DNA of 64,000 nt from Lunularia cruciata. Its lineage: Eukaryota; Streptophyta; Marchantiopsida; Lunulariales; Lunulariaceae. Position 1 is the first letter of the stretch. Each line of letters begins with the position of its first letter. Below the pieces are notes generated by a model. It ran no database searches and had not been told where the DNA came from. It worked only from the letters and a program-made list of their open reading frames with translations. Shown in pieces: positions 13,289 through 25,076 of this stretch. The stretch covers positions 47,582,593-47,646,592 of the forward strand of contig OX419759.1 of the NCBI GenBank assembly GCA_948567375.1, in the 5' to 3' direction. The position numbers were made by a program, and so were the translations under genes.

Positions 13289-16200
13289 AAACTATCCTAT
13301 CTTCATGTATCAATTTTGGGAAAGGAGCTTTCTTCTGCAATTATATATAGAAAACTCCTCCTTTTCATCCACCAAGAAATTTCTTTCGTAGAGGCCGGCA
13401 TGGTCGTGCACATCCAACTCTAACACCATTACAAGAGCAGATTGAACCTCCACTCCTCCGTCCTCTCTTCATCCTGCACTATAGGAAGATACCTCTATCT
13501 TGGAGAAGGAGTTCTCTTGCTCTAGGGGCACTAATTCCACATCATATGAAAATTTCCTATCTTGATCTACATGCACCACAGCTTCAAGAGGGGCACATTA
13601 TGAATGGTCAACTCAATGGTCAACTTGGTCAACTCTCCTACCACTTCCCATTCTTGTATCATCATTGGCATATGAAGCCTCGTCCCTTAAAGAGTCCACT
13701 ACTTGAAGATTTGGTCTATGTGTCTTCCCAGTCCTTGGTGGAGTCACAAATGCCTTCCATTTGAAGGTTCCTTCCCCAAAAGCCTTGTCCATGGGTACCA
13801 ACTTACCAATCTTCTTTAATTTGACAAAGGCATCCTTGTACTTCTTGATCTCTTCTTCATATTCTGATTTGCACTAATAATATCCAGAGGGATAGTAATG
13901 CACTAGGAAGAACTTACTCTCCTCCTTTTGCAGTGGTCACATCCTGATATAAGAGTGCAACACAAATGGTGGGAGGAAAGTAGTTTCTCCCCTCATTTTT
14001 AACTGCTCCATAAGTTCTCAAGTTCAGTGATAGAACATCCTCGCCCGATTTGTGGGTTTCCTTTGTGCAGCAGTTGGGAGAAAGTTGCCAGCCCATTTTT
14101 CACATATGTTGTTTGTTAGGATTTGAAAAATCCACAATTGAGGTTATCATGGTGCACCAAGCAAGGTCATGATATCCTTGCACCTTTTCAACCATTCCTT
14201 GTCTTCTTGTGTTTGAACAAGGACTCAAACTTTCTTGTCATTTCTTCCAATGGTCGGGGCCAGTCTCAATGGAGGTGCATTGCTCCCGATGTTGAATCAG
14301 ACTCAAGTTCTCTTTTCCAATGCTTCTCAGTCCATGCAAAGAAGGTTCCCTTCAAGTTGGAGAAGTTTGGTTTCTTCTTCTCCTTGATATCTACTACCAT
14401 TGGGAGGCATGCAAAATCACAAATACACAATAGAAAGCATGGATGTGTCAAATTTAGGTACTTTTTCTAGCATTAGTGCACCCACTTCTCTACTTTAGAT
14501 GACTGCAATATGACGCTAGTCTTCTTCTTTGTGAGAGATATTGTGGTATGAAAGTGCACCTTGAGCCTGATTCTCGCTTCACTTTCTCAATCCCTCTCAC
14601 ACTCTCTCACATTGTCTCAAATTGCTCAAAGTTTCTAACATCTTCTTATTACTAAAAAGTTCACACCTGCACAACTTCAAATGCCCCAAGAATAGGTAGA
14701 GCCATCAAACCTTGCCTCATTGTGAGGCACTACATTTATACACTTCAATCTATCTATTTGAGATTTTGGCAGGCATTTTTTGGTGAAGCATTGTGGTTTT
14801 CACATGTGTGAAGTGGCACAAGGACTGATGGAGACCAAAATTAATTATTTATCGTATGTGTCAGCTCCTTGTTAAGAAGGAAGTTGAAGCATAACCAAAT
14901 GATGGTTGCTCCAACATTTCATCTCATACCTTTGTTTGTGGTTCCAAGAGCTTGAACATCCTCTCCCCTCTCCAAGAACTCAAATTAGGCATCAAGTTGT
15001 TACTTTGTTTCTGCATCTCCAAATGTTGGGCCCAAATGTCTTGCAATTCTTCCCTTGCCTTCTAATGCTAAAACATCAATTTGGTTGGGCCTGAAGTCTC
15101 TATCTTGGACAATCCTTTATTCTGGTTTAGATCATTCTAGTAAAGCTTGTCTTTGGCTTAGAGAGTGGCATCATCTTGACACAAACCTCTATCTTCTATC
15201 TCAAGTACTTCTTCTGCAAAAAGGACTTCTTTCTCTCTTAACTCTACTTCCCTATGGTTGGGAATAAAGGGGATTTTTTCATCCTCAAATCTTCTGCCAG
15301 GCTTTTCTTTGGGCTAGAATGTCCAGCTTTGTGGTCATAACACCCAAGGTGGGTGTTTGTTATTCCTCTTGAAAATTGGTTGTTTGGGGTGGAGTTGGAG
15401 CTAGGGTGGATTGTACTTCTCCACCTTTGCAATCATCCCCTACATCTTTGTTGGATGAGATGAAAAACCTAGTAAGGAATTGCTTGCTTGTTGATGGTGT
15501 AGGACCTGATTATGGTCCTGCCCTACCTTCTTCTTTGACTTATTCATCCTCTTCTTCCTCCTTTGAGAGAATTCTCCTTTTCCTCTTGGTAGCCTTTGCC
15601 TTCAGCCTGGTAGGAGAAGTAGGTTGTTTCTTGAGTATTGGTTTTATAGCAATTTCCTCCTCCTTTGCTTCTCAAAACCCAAGGTGTTGTAGGCTTCCCT
15701 CAACTCTATGTATTTTCTAGTGTGAGCAAACTTTTTATCCACCTCTACATATTTGGATACCATCAGTTCTCTTCCTTGAGGCTCATCAAAATGTCCTTCA
15801 GAGAGGAAGTGGTCAAGGCACTTCTTCTTCTCTTCTATGATCAGCAATCCCATGCCCAAGTAAAAATGGATAACAAAGAGAGAGAGACTAGAGTTACTTT
15901 TCTTTCTTTGTTCATTGATCTGACAAGTTTTCTTGAACTAGCCTAGAACAATGCTGCCCAATTCATAGGTCTTCCTTAGTACAAGTAATCAAAGAAGATA
16001 CCTTAGCTATTATTAGGTAAACTGTGTGTTTAGATTTGAACAACTTCATGACTGATTCTACTAAGATCCTCCTCATAGGATCCTTTATTCCAGGAAAAGA
16101 CCAACCATTGTTGGTCTTCCTTTATGAAAATCCACATGCTATCCATGGTCAAGTCCACATGTTATGCATAGTCAAGTCCACATCCAAAGTCATGCTGTTT

Positions 16201-16720
16201 AGGGGTGAATTTCTAGGCCCTAGCACTTTTTGCCAATGTTCCTTTATCCAAGAAAAAAGGTTCCCTCTCATGTTGATCAGCTTGGGGTCCATGTTGTCCT
16301 GAATTTCATGCAACATAGCATGATCACTCAATTCCTAGGTCCAAAGGAAGAATGTTAGTTTCTTGCTGCAAGCCAACTTCTATCTACACTATAAATCCCA
16401 CTTAACTAACCCTAAGGTCTTGATTATGAACTTGGGAGCCATGTGCATCCTTTGTGGTGCATTCAGAGTAGCTACTTCCTTCCTTTTCTATCGTCTCACA
16501 GTTACTTGCTCTCATTTTCAATTTTCACTTCTCTTTGTCATACTTACTCTCTCTTGAAACAAAAAGAATTGGGCAGAGCTTTCTCACCAAGGGAAAAGGT
16601 AGCATCACCAATCTTGCCTAGATGAATCTGTAAAGTGAAATGAAGAGGTTCCAAGCTCCAGACAAGTATTTATCTTGTTGGTTCAACCATCATAACCGTT
16701 TGGTAAAGGTACCCTCTAGT
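13289..16720 (-). mobile_element. Gag-like retroelement fossils (family D, copies 2a and 2b)
   Basis: Two successive minus-strand units can be told apart because each carries a recognisable [KT]-x-KHW / KEHW motif region: 14,266-14,451 and 16,149-16,331. The second unit continues into a charged helix ending in GFEKQRRRKLL (about 15,644-15,859) and a basic Pro/Thr-rich stretch (about 15,400-15,640). The same order occurs at 19-21.5 kb, and part of it at 30 kb. No polymerase or integrase was seen. Broken many times; the family is not recognised. Confidence 0.4.
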
Positions 16721-17012
16721 AAGACATCACTACCACTACATGTGAGTGATTAAAAAAATTGAACAGTTTTAATTGTGATTCTTGATGTGTTGGTGCCCCC
16801 TTTATGCGGCTCACTTCAAGCCAAGGAGCTTCTACGGCAAATGATATCTTTGGCCAAATGTCTTCCCAAGATGAAAATCTATTATTAAAGCAAAGGGCTC
16901 CCTTGCCAAAGGTTGTCTTGGCTCACCATTTTCTTTTGTTGGTTTACTGAATATCTTATTTATTTATTATACAAAATGTTTTGGTTTATTTATATGATTT
17001 TCTTGATAGAAT

Positions 17013-18245
17013 CTACAAAACTGCAAAAAAATTGTGTACTTTAGGCAGAGGTGCGGCATCACACTTTCCTGAATGGAGATATTCTAGAAGAGGTGTATAT
17101 GGTGTAGCCACTTGGGTATGAAGACCTAGGATCTCCAACTCTAGTGTGCATGTTGCCTTATATGGACACAAGCAAGCTCTAAGAGCTTGGTGTGATAAGA
17201 CCATTGGTATCTTGTAGGTGTTTGAGTTAAGAGTGTGCAATTCAGACTCCTCACTCTATGTATTGAGTGAAAACAATTGTTATATTATCATTACAATCTT
17301 TGTGGATGATTTTGTATTGAGTGTGAGTTGTGAGAAGCAGATAAGCAGAGCCTGCAAGTTGAGTTCAAAATGAAGAACTTGGAGGAGTTGAGATACTTTC
17401 TTATAGTTGAGTTCATCAAGGATGGTGAAGATATGTGGCTATTGCAGCGATAACATGCTATAAATATGCCTGACAAGTATGGTATGATGGCTTGCAAGCC
17501 AATTTCTACACCCTTAGAACAGAATTTGAAGTTGAGTCCTGTTGAGGGTCAGCAGCTTGAAGATCTTGTTATGTATCAATGGATGGTAGGGAGTTTGATC
17601 TTCCTCACAATCACTAGGTTAGACTTCAGCTATGTTGTGGGAATTTTGAGTTTGTTCATGCATACTCCTTGATATTCACATCTTGATGTAGTTTGGAGGA
17701 TTATGCAGTAAGTTCACTGTACAGTTTGAACTTCATTATGTGGCCACAAAGAGTGCAGTTATGTGGGTTTACAGATGCAGATTGGGCAAGGAGTACTTTG
17801 GATAGGCAATCCACATCTGGCTATGCTTTCAATTTGGGAAGTGCAGCTATTAGCTAGTCCTCAAAGAAACAAGCCATGGTATACTTGTCTTCTTGCAAGG
17901 CAGAGTATAAACATGTGACCAACAATAGATGTGACGCAATTTGGCTTCAAAGGTTACCTGCTTACATTTGTTTTATGTCCATGGTGCAATTGTTATTTAT
18001 GTAGATAACAAGAGTAATATTAGACTTGCTAGTGATCCCTCGTTTTTGTTGGGACAAAACACATTGAGGTGCAACATTACTATATTAGGGAGAAGGTAAT
18101 AGCTAGAGAGATAGATATTGTATTTGTAGATACAGATGAGTAGGTAGCTGACATCGTTACAAGGGCTTTGCCTAGAGATATATTTGATGTGTCCCAAGAT
18201 CAGTTAGATGTACATTGCATTGATATGAGTTTGAGGAGGAGGGTT
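17013..18245 (+). mobile_element. Ty1/copia fragment: reverse transcriptase end and RNase H
   Basis: Plus-strand readings show, in order, the copia RT motifs FLNGDILEEVYM, ALYGHKQAL, FVDDF (the catalytic Asp-Asp box) and a KPISTPLEQNLKLSP tract. The RNase H motifs ADWAR, STSGYAF, SSKKQAM and SCKAEY follow. A purine-rich tract at about 18,232-18,245 may be the polypurine tract. Gag, integrase and the 5' end are missing. The fossil is broken, with many breaks. Confidence 0.8.
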
Positions 18246-18990
18246 GAGACTCCAAGCTCTCTATAGGTGTGAACTAGCTCATAGTTGGACCAAACTTGTA
18301 TAGCATTGCATTCCCACTTGGTATACTTGTTACAAAGTTAGTAAGGAGGCTGCTGCCTATGTGGTGCACTAGATTCTTGGCCCTACCCTCCATGTGTGTA
18401 ACATATTGTTCTTTGATCTGCATATATCCTAGGGGTGTTGCCTACCTAATTATTCTCTTGGTTTATCTCTTCTCTCTCCTGTGTGAGTTTGGTGTTTCTT
18501 GACAACATGTACTACCCTTCCTAGAAGGCATGCCATCTAAGGAGTCTTTTTTGCATCAAATATCTCTGATTTTTATTCCATGTTACTTGTGGCACTTAGG
18601 ACTCATCAGATCCATTGTTGGGCTACTCTACACCTTCAAAGTCCAATTTTAAACCCTCTTCCTAGGATTCAACCAACTCAAGCTTCTACTTTATTATTTG
18701 CACCACTACTCATGCAAGGCATTTGGTGCTAGGAGACTAAGTACATATAGATTAATCAAACTAGATTTTTTTTTTGCATACAAAGTCGCATGAAAAAGTG
18801 GAGTCTAAGATTATGAAGCCAAAGCCTTAAATACAATTTTGTACTCGTACTCCACTTTGCTCCTAAGTGTCTCTTATGGATTAGTGGGTTCATTGCCAAA
18901 CCTAAATACTCCACAACTACTAATGAAGGTCTTAATTCCTATCTTATCCTATTGTAACTGCCTAATTAAGCATTGACAAGTGTAAGGGAA
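18246..18990. other. Unassigned; possibly copia 3' LTR material
   Basis: It directly follows the purine-rich tract of the copia fragment and begins tgagactcc, as an LTR could. No second copy exists in the window, so the LTR and its far end cannot be confirmed. No coding region was seen. Confidence 0.25.
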
Positions 18991-21545
18991 GGTGTAAGCT
19001 CTTCACCAAAGTAAACATTTTAATCATAAATTCCCTCCAAGTCACTATGCCAGAGTGGTACTAAGCCAAAAAGGTGTTAGAAATCCAAAGCTCATTTTTC
19101 CTAGAAATTCATAGAGTGCTTTAGCTTCTTTCATATCTTACAAACTTTACAAAGAATTTCTTCTTCTTAAAGGTGGTTGCAATTTTTGCAAATCTTACTT
19201 TGTTATGTACAAGTATTGGGGGGAATGGCTGAGTGCACACTAATCTAGCACTTTGGTTCCTTTTACTACCAAGGGAATCACCTTTGGCTTGGTGCTCTAT
19301 TGTGAAGAGCACCCTTTGCCTTTGAGTTACCAAAGAACTTACTTTGTATGCTCCTTGTACTCTGCAAACTTAAGCATGTATGAATTGTGGACTTTTTTTA
19401 ATCTCCTACCTCAATGTCCCTCGGGTCAGAGAGCTAACTAGTCCATTTGCTCCTCCTCATAGACGTTCCAATCCAATTTCTGTACTTGCAGCTTTAGTTT
19501 GTGGATCTTTTTCTTAATTGCTCTCCCTTTGGCTTCTTCTCACAATAGCTCTAGAAATTGGTCCCAAAATTCTTCCGGTTGCCGGACCTATGCTGCTTTT
19601 ACTTCTCCACTTGTTGGCACTTCATTCAAAAGTCTTCTTGCAAGCTCTGTTGTAGTTGCACCACCAATGTCAAGTCCTTTGCTAAGTTTCCATCTGCAAG
19701 GCCACCTCCTTTTGACACTTTTGTCATTTGGGTGTTGAAGGTGGCCATATACTTTTGCTCTTGAATCAAATTGTCTTTGGACAGAATGTCTTCTTGAACT
19801 TCGGAACAAAGTTCTTTCTCTCCAAGTCCTTGGGGATGAGTATGCTTCTTCCCCAAAGGTGGGGATCATGGAGGAGGGATGACAGGTATGGGTAATGGAC
19901 TTGAAGTGCTCTCATGCACCCCTTTGTCTTTTGTGTTGCAGGTTATGTTGGATGGGGAGCTGATTGAGCATCCTCATACTGCTCCTCTTCTACCTCTTCT
20001 TTGTCTTCTTCTTCCTAAGTGTCATCCGCAGAAGCTACTTCCTCTTCTTTGTTTAAGGTTACTTTGATGACTTCAGAATTCTTCTTGGCTCTCTTCTTAG
20101 GTGGAGTTGCAGTCTTGACCAGGGGAGGAGTACACTTCTTTTTTGTCTTTTGCCCTGCTACTACTAACTCCATGTGAAAAAAATTGTATGTCCTCATATA
20201 CTCTAGATTTACTTCTCAATACTTTTGATCATCAACCTCCGTTTGGCTTGGGAAGCAAAGTATCCTATGGGAGAGTAATTACTAGGGAACCTTTTTTGCT
20301 TCTGCAAGTTCAGCAAGTTAAGACCCATTTAGCAATGATCACAAAGGGGGGTAAATAAGTAGCTCCACCTTCTTCCAAGGAGTCTTGATGAAGAGTTTGG
20401 GCTTGTAGGTAAAGCATATGGGCCCAATTTGTTGATTCTCCCTCATGAATGTTGTGAAAGAAGACCACCTGCCTGTCTGCTTAGTAAGTTGTTGGTTTTT
20501 GTTGGAACAAAAACATAATTGCTTTTACTATTTACTTTGGGCCAGATCCCTGTAATTGAGAACCTGCCAATCATTGTTTTGGTTGCTTGGTTCTCCAAAA
20601 TTGGCCTTGATCTCCTCTGTTAACTCTGTATTTGAGAACTTGGTATCTATTATTTTTGCCCCAAATGTGCCTGCGTTTGGACTGAGTATGCCCTTCCAAT
20701 GTTCTTTGGTCTAGATATAGGATTCCCTCTCAAATCCCCACTATTCTTCTTCTTCCTCCCCATTGTCTCATGGATGATATCTTAGTCAACCACATCCCAA
20801 TCCCACACCAAGAAACACCAATGCTTGTTGTATATCACTTCCTTTCTACAATACACCACCCATTGGTTCATTGTAGTGCTCCTAAAGAGTACTTTGAGGG
20901 ACTTTCCCTGATTGACTTCTGAACAAAGACCATCTTGTCTAAGTGCTAAGGGAACAAAGACAAAGATAGGTGAATGGTGAAGCTGTGAAGACTAAGACTA
21001 AGACTCAGGTAGGCAACTAGTTGCAAGTCAAGACTAAAGGCCCATATTTGTGTTGTGAAAAGTGGAATTGACAATTCAATACTTTGTACAATACTAGCTG
21101 ATGCTTTGCCTTTGGTCCTTCATCAGCTAGGAAGTGGTTGGGCACTCCTTCTTCTCTTTGTCATCCATTTGGTGTGGGATACCATCCACACATGCAAGAC
21201 ATAATCATCATCAATGGACTTGGTTACCGAAGTGGATAATTAGTCAAATACCTACAGTTTTCCTCTAAATGTGGACCACCATTCTTGAAGATGAAAAGGC
21301 AGTCCTTGAAGCAGGTGGCGGGCACATTCAAATATGCTACAGTCCTCAACATCTGTGGGATCCTGATCAAAGTGGGATTGGGGCAAAGTTAGCGGCTGAG
21401 TTTTGGTTTTGACCAGCACTCCCGGAGTGCCAAAGTTATTCTCCATGGAAACCGTTCCTTTTTTTAACATCTTTTGGACTTGTGGCTCATACGGCATTCT
21501 TCCTTTAGCTTGCATTTTTTCGTTTTGGCTTAGAAGGCACAACTC
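18990..21545 (-). mobile_element. Gag-like retroelement fossil (family D, copy 3)
   Basis: Minus-strand order: an N-terminal-like region at 21,252-21,542, the KEHW motif region near 20,690-20,745, a strongly basic Pro/Lys segment with TPPKKRAKKN at about 20,015-20,197, then a Gln/Asp-rich coiled-coil segment at 19,588-19,869. The order matches the 16.4-to-15.3 kb copy. Broken many times; no enzyme domain was seen. Confidence 0.4.
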
Positions 21546-22296
21546 TGAAGAATGTTACATCTAAAAACTTTCCTTGCATAATACTGAAGTAAATTATCAT
21601 TTCCTCACAATGAAGTTGAAATTAAGAAAAACATAACAAATAATGCAAAAATGTGTGCACGACAACAACAGTTATTACTAGGAAATTTCATGAATGACAT
21701 CGTATCTTCTCCATAGTAAGAAGTTGAGATAATAATTTTTTCTCATAAATAGGAAGTTGGGATGCTCGCCTACTTTCTAAAGTTCAAAAGGTTAAAAAAT
21801 AAACACTCAAAATATGTTCTTTGTTCTTTCAGAATAGTATGTTGTGAGGGTAGATGAATACTATAAATTATTTTCTCCACTGCAGTTCAACCATCCCCAT
21901 TATAATATAGACATCTTTTAGAAAAGAAACAGATATGTAAGAGTTTATATTTTAAACAATTTTAACAACCGAAACGGATAAATAGATAAGAGTTGTAGAA
22001 CTTGTTCTGCTACTTGACTACAACTTCAATTATGGCTATTTTATAGAAGTAGATAAGAGCTGTAAAACTTGTTACACTACCTGGTTACAAAGTCGCTATT
22101 CTGTTCTTAGCCATTTTAACCAGGACTCGCGCAACAAGTCCTCCATTTACTTTTCATCTCGCTTCTTTCTAGGACTAATGAGATTTCCACAATGAAACAC
22201 TAGATTCAAAGCTCGAAATGTTTCATGCTGCTAGAATCAAGGAATGCAGAAATTATACTGACACTCCCATTGGAATCCAATTCACAAAAACGAATT
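21546..22296. other. Flank downstream of gene 1
   Basis: No coding region seen. It holds an imperfect 67-base direct repeat (starts at 21,983 and 22,050) sharing tagataagag, tgta and aacttgtt blocks. No exact AATAAA was seen on the minus strand within the first 300 bases after the stop codon at 22,297. Confidence 0.4.
21983..22116. repeat. Imperfect 67-base tandem duplication
   Basis: Two units start at 21,983 and 22,050, each beginning tagataagag and continuing to a ctattt/ctattct block. Similarity is moderate. It lies in the 3' flank of gene 1. Confidence 0.45.
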
Positions 22297-24441
22297 TCAG
22301 ACCAGATACGTCTTTTCTGATTGGACATTCCTCCTCTTGAGAAGCGCCTGCAGCTTGAAAGTTCCATACGCTGACTTTCCGACACGTTCAGCTGTCTTCA
22401 CCTTGAAGCCGTGCAGGATTGAACGCGATATACCCAGTCCTCTCTTCAAGCCAGAATCAAGGAATCGGGCAGAACAGCGCAACTCCTTAGTCTGCAGGAA
22501 ATTCACTCGGGAACTTGGCGAATTAAAACCGAATCCTCACAATCTTTAGAAGAGCTCAAAAGGATCAAGTGCAACCAGATCTAGCCAGCAGCCACATGCA
22601 TTTGACTTATTTCTTACTCACATTCTCACTGTGAGTGTCTTCTTGAAATTGCCCCTGGGAGATGTCGATGATACACGTTGGATCCTGTAGCTGTTTCATA
22701 TTTTGCGGAATTTCAGTCGTATTGGCGCTGAAAAATTCAATGGCGGGACTTGACATATCCAGTTCTCTATTTATGGTGGAGCCAAAAAGTCGGAGAAGAA
22801 AGCAAGACTTCTTAGCCTGCATGCAATCACGAAAAGTTTTGCAACGCATCAAAATCAAATTCTCACTCAACTAAGATTGGTATCGGATTTCGAGTCAGCA
22901 GCTAGAAGAGCTCAAAACGATCAAGTGGCAACCAGATTTCCAGTCGAGCAGCCACATGTATTCGACTTATTTCTTACTCACATTCTCACTGGGAGTGTCT
23001 TCTTGAAATTGACCCTGCGAGATGTCGATGATACACGTCGGATCCTGTAGCGGACTCATACTTTGTGCAACTTTAGTCGTACTCGCGCTAAAAAATTCAA
23101 TGGCGGGACTTGAAATATCCAGTCCTTTGTCTATGGCGGAGTCGAGGAGTCGGAGAAGAACGCCAGACTTCTTAGCCTGGACACAATAACGAAATATATT
23201 GCAACATATCAAAATCAAAATCTCACTCAACTTAGATTGCTATCGGATTTATAGTCATCAGCTAGAAGAGCTCAAAAGGATCAAGTGGAACCAGATTTCC
23301 AGTCGAGCAGCCACATGTATTCGAATTATTTCTTACTTACGTTCTCACGGGGAGGGTCTCCTTGAAATTGCCCCCGGGTGATGTCGATGATACACGTCGG
23401 ATCCTGTAGCTGATTCATATTTTGTGCAACTTTAGTCGTATTCGCGCTAAAAAATTCAATGGCGGGACTTGCCATGTCCAGTCCTCTGTCTATGGCGGAG
23501 TCAAAAAGTCGGAGAAGAAATCCAGACTTCTTAGCCTGGATGCAAGCACGAAAGCATTGCGCCATATCAAAATCCAAATGTCACTGAATTAATATTGCTC
23601 TCGGATTTCGAGTCAGCAGCTACACTGGATTGGTTTTACTTACATTGTCGGCGAGATTCTTCTGCTCAAATTGCCCCTTCGAGATATCCATGATCCACGT
23701 TGGATCGTGTAGCTGGTTGAAATTTACATAATCAGCTAGAGATCAAACTTCTATCGCCATCAGGAAGTTTGACCATAAATGAATCAAATTCGAAGTTGAA
23801 TTCCTATGCCTGATAGGAACAACCTACGAATCGAACCAATGAAACACAAAGAAGAAAATGACAAGCAGATCTAGTCTTTCTTACAGTGTCACGGTTGATT
23901 AGGAGCTGCAGGACCGACTTCTCTCCCATCGGGACAAAGAGAGGAAGTTCTTTGTCGTCCACATTGAAGAACTTTGTGAAACTCCCCGGAAGACGAAATG
24001 CAATAGACAATCCCAAGCGTCTGCTTAGGGCATATAATTTACGGAAAGCTCGGATTCCCTTGTCGAGGTATTTGATAATGATACCAAAACTCTCCGGCTG
24101 CTCACGATTCAAAGTTCCCATAAAGTCAGAAAGACTAGAGAAAATCCTCATACTGACCCATTTTCATTCACTTGATACCAAATGGTTTTGAGTGGTACAC
24201 AAAATCACGAGACAAAAAGTAAATCGACATGAAAGAATACTATAAAATGGAAGTTACCTACCAAATCCATGAGCTCGAGGAAGCTTTTTTGAAGTCCTTT
24301 GGCCAGGACTTTTCTGGACACCGGTGGAAGAAACCATTTGAGTGTATACAGCAAATAAGCTGTAATACCCAGGACGAACACCAAATTGAGAAACACGGGT
24401 CTGTCCCCAATTGTGTTGGGTGCGTTCAAATCCATCTCCAT
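22297..24441 (-). CDS. Split host gene 1: membrane-anchored protein with tandem 65-residue repeats
   Basis: Proposed exons, read leftward: 24,441-24,258 (ATG; hydrophobic anchor at about residues 12-34), 24,152-23,885, 23,712-23,644, 23,535-23,341, 23,176-22,982, 22,816-22,622 and 22,491-22,297 (stop). All introns are short GT-AG introns (130-172 bases, the first 105). From the second exon's end onward every junction is phase 0. The three 195-base exons encode 65-residue modules, each opening AKKS and ending in EN, with SPAIEFFSA and LQDPTCIIDI inside; hand-counted identity is 74-78%. The 69-base exon matches the end of a module and the last exon matches its beginning. Predicted length is about 430 residues. 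Caveat: exon 1 leaves one base while exon 2 as placed needs two, so a microexon or another junction is missing, or exon 1 is wrong. The start is the first ATG of that frame. I do not recognise the family and assign no function. Confidence 0.6.
22622..23535 (-). repeat. Tandem triplication of an exon plus intron
   Basis: Units start at 22,622, 22,982 and 23,341, giving periods of 360 and 359 bases. Exons and introns are both similar; the two full introns (22,817-22,981 and 23,177-23,340) share long blocks such as tcagctagaagagctcaaaa. The 3' part of the last intron (22,492-22,621) resembles them too. Intron similarity shows that genomic DNA, not cDNA, was duplicated, and fairly recently. The unchanged exon length and phase point to selection on the protein. 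Confidence 0.85.
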
Positions 24442-24564
24442 TTCACTGAATGAAACTTTGGAACAAAGTTCCACCTATTACGTATCGAAACTGTGGATCA
24501 CTGTTTGTTGTATTCGATCCTTTTGCCCACTGAATGTAGCGCAATGAGCCCAATAGTCGAATTG

Positions 24565-24730
24565 CAACGCTTGATCAAAGTTCGACTGGGATCTGAATCG
24601 CACACCTAAGACTGTATACTTGACTTTTTGTGGAGAACTATGCAGGAAGACTCAATGGATTTTTCCAGCTGTAAGCAGATAGAAAACGAGAGTCGCATTG
24701 CAGTTGGAACGCTGAAACAAAGCCTACAAA
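24565..24730 (-). repeat. Upstream module P, copy 1
   Basis: Lies 125-290 bases upstream of the proposed gene 1 ATG. Blocks caaagttc, ctaagact, ggaagactcaatg and gagagtcg recur in the same order and orientation at about 27,845-28,070. It may carry promoter elements of gene 1; that is an inference. Confidence 0.5.
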
Positions 24731-24763
24731 AGACAATGAAGAGTTTCAAATCGCCTTTGTCGA

Positions 24764-24773
24764 ATATATAATA
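24764..24773 (-). promoter_or_regulatory. Candidate TATA element for gene 1
   Basis: The minus strand reads TTATATATTC here, about 325 bases upstream of the proposed ATG at 24,441. A TATA element would place transcription start roughly 290 bases before the ATG. It is a plain motif match with no other support. Confidence 0.3.
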
Positions 24774-24870
24774 CGCTTTACCTATCCGTTGTGCTATATT
24801 TGATCAAGGATCAGGTTGCTTTACTACCCGTTGTTTTATATTTGTTCTATATTTGATCAGGTTGCGCATG

Positions 24871-25076
24871 AACTTAGCCGCGGATGATAACGTCCACCGC
24901 CGGGAAACACCCGGATGTAATATCTTACCGCTCAAGTTTTGGTTCTTCATGTGGTCTGCTCCAATTTTCACCGCAACCTGAACTTAGCAGCGGATGATCA
25001 CGTCCACAACCAGAAACACCGGATGCAATATTTCACCACTCAAATTTTGGTTCTTCATGCTGTCTGCCCCAATTTT
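24871..25076. repeat. 110-base tandem duplication (module Q)
   Basis: Two units start at 24,871 and 24,981, each opening aacttagc[ca]gcggatgat and containing caa[ga]ttttggttcttcatg. A third, inverted copy lies at about 27,636-27,720. The units are GC-rich at one end and non-coding. Confidence 0.75.

Noticed and set aside
15376-15720. 114-codon plus-strand frame with hydrophobic runs
   Set aside because: Antisense to the basic, Lys-rich gag-like fossil; antisense of Lys/Glu codons gives Phe/Leu runs.
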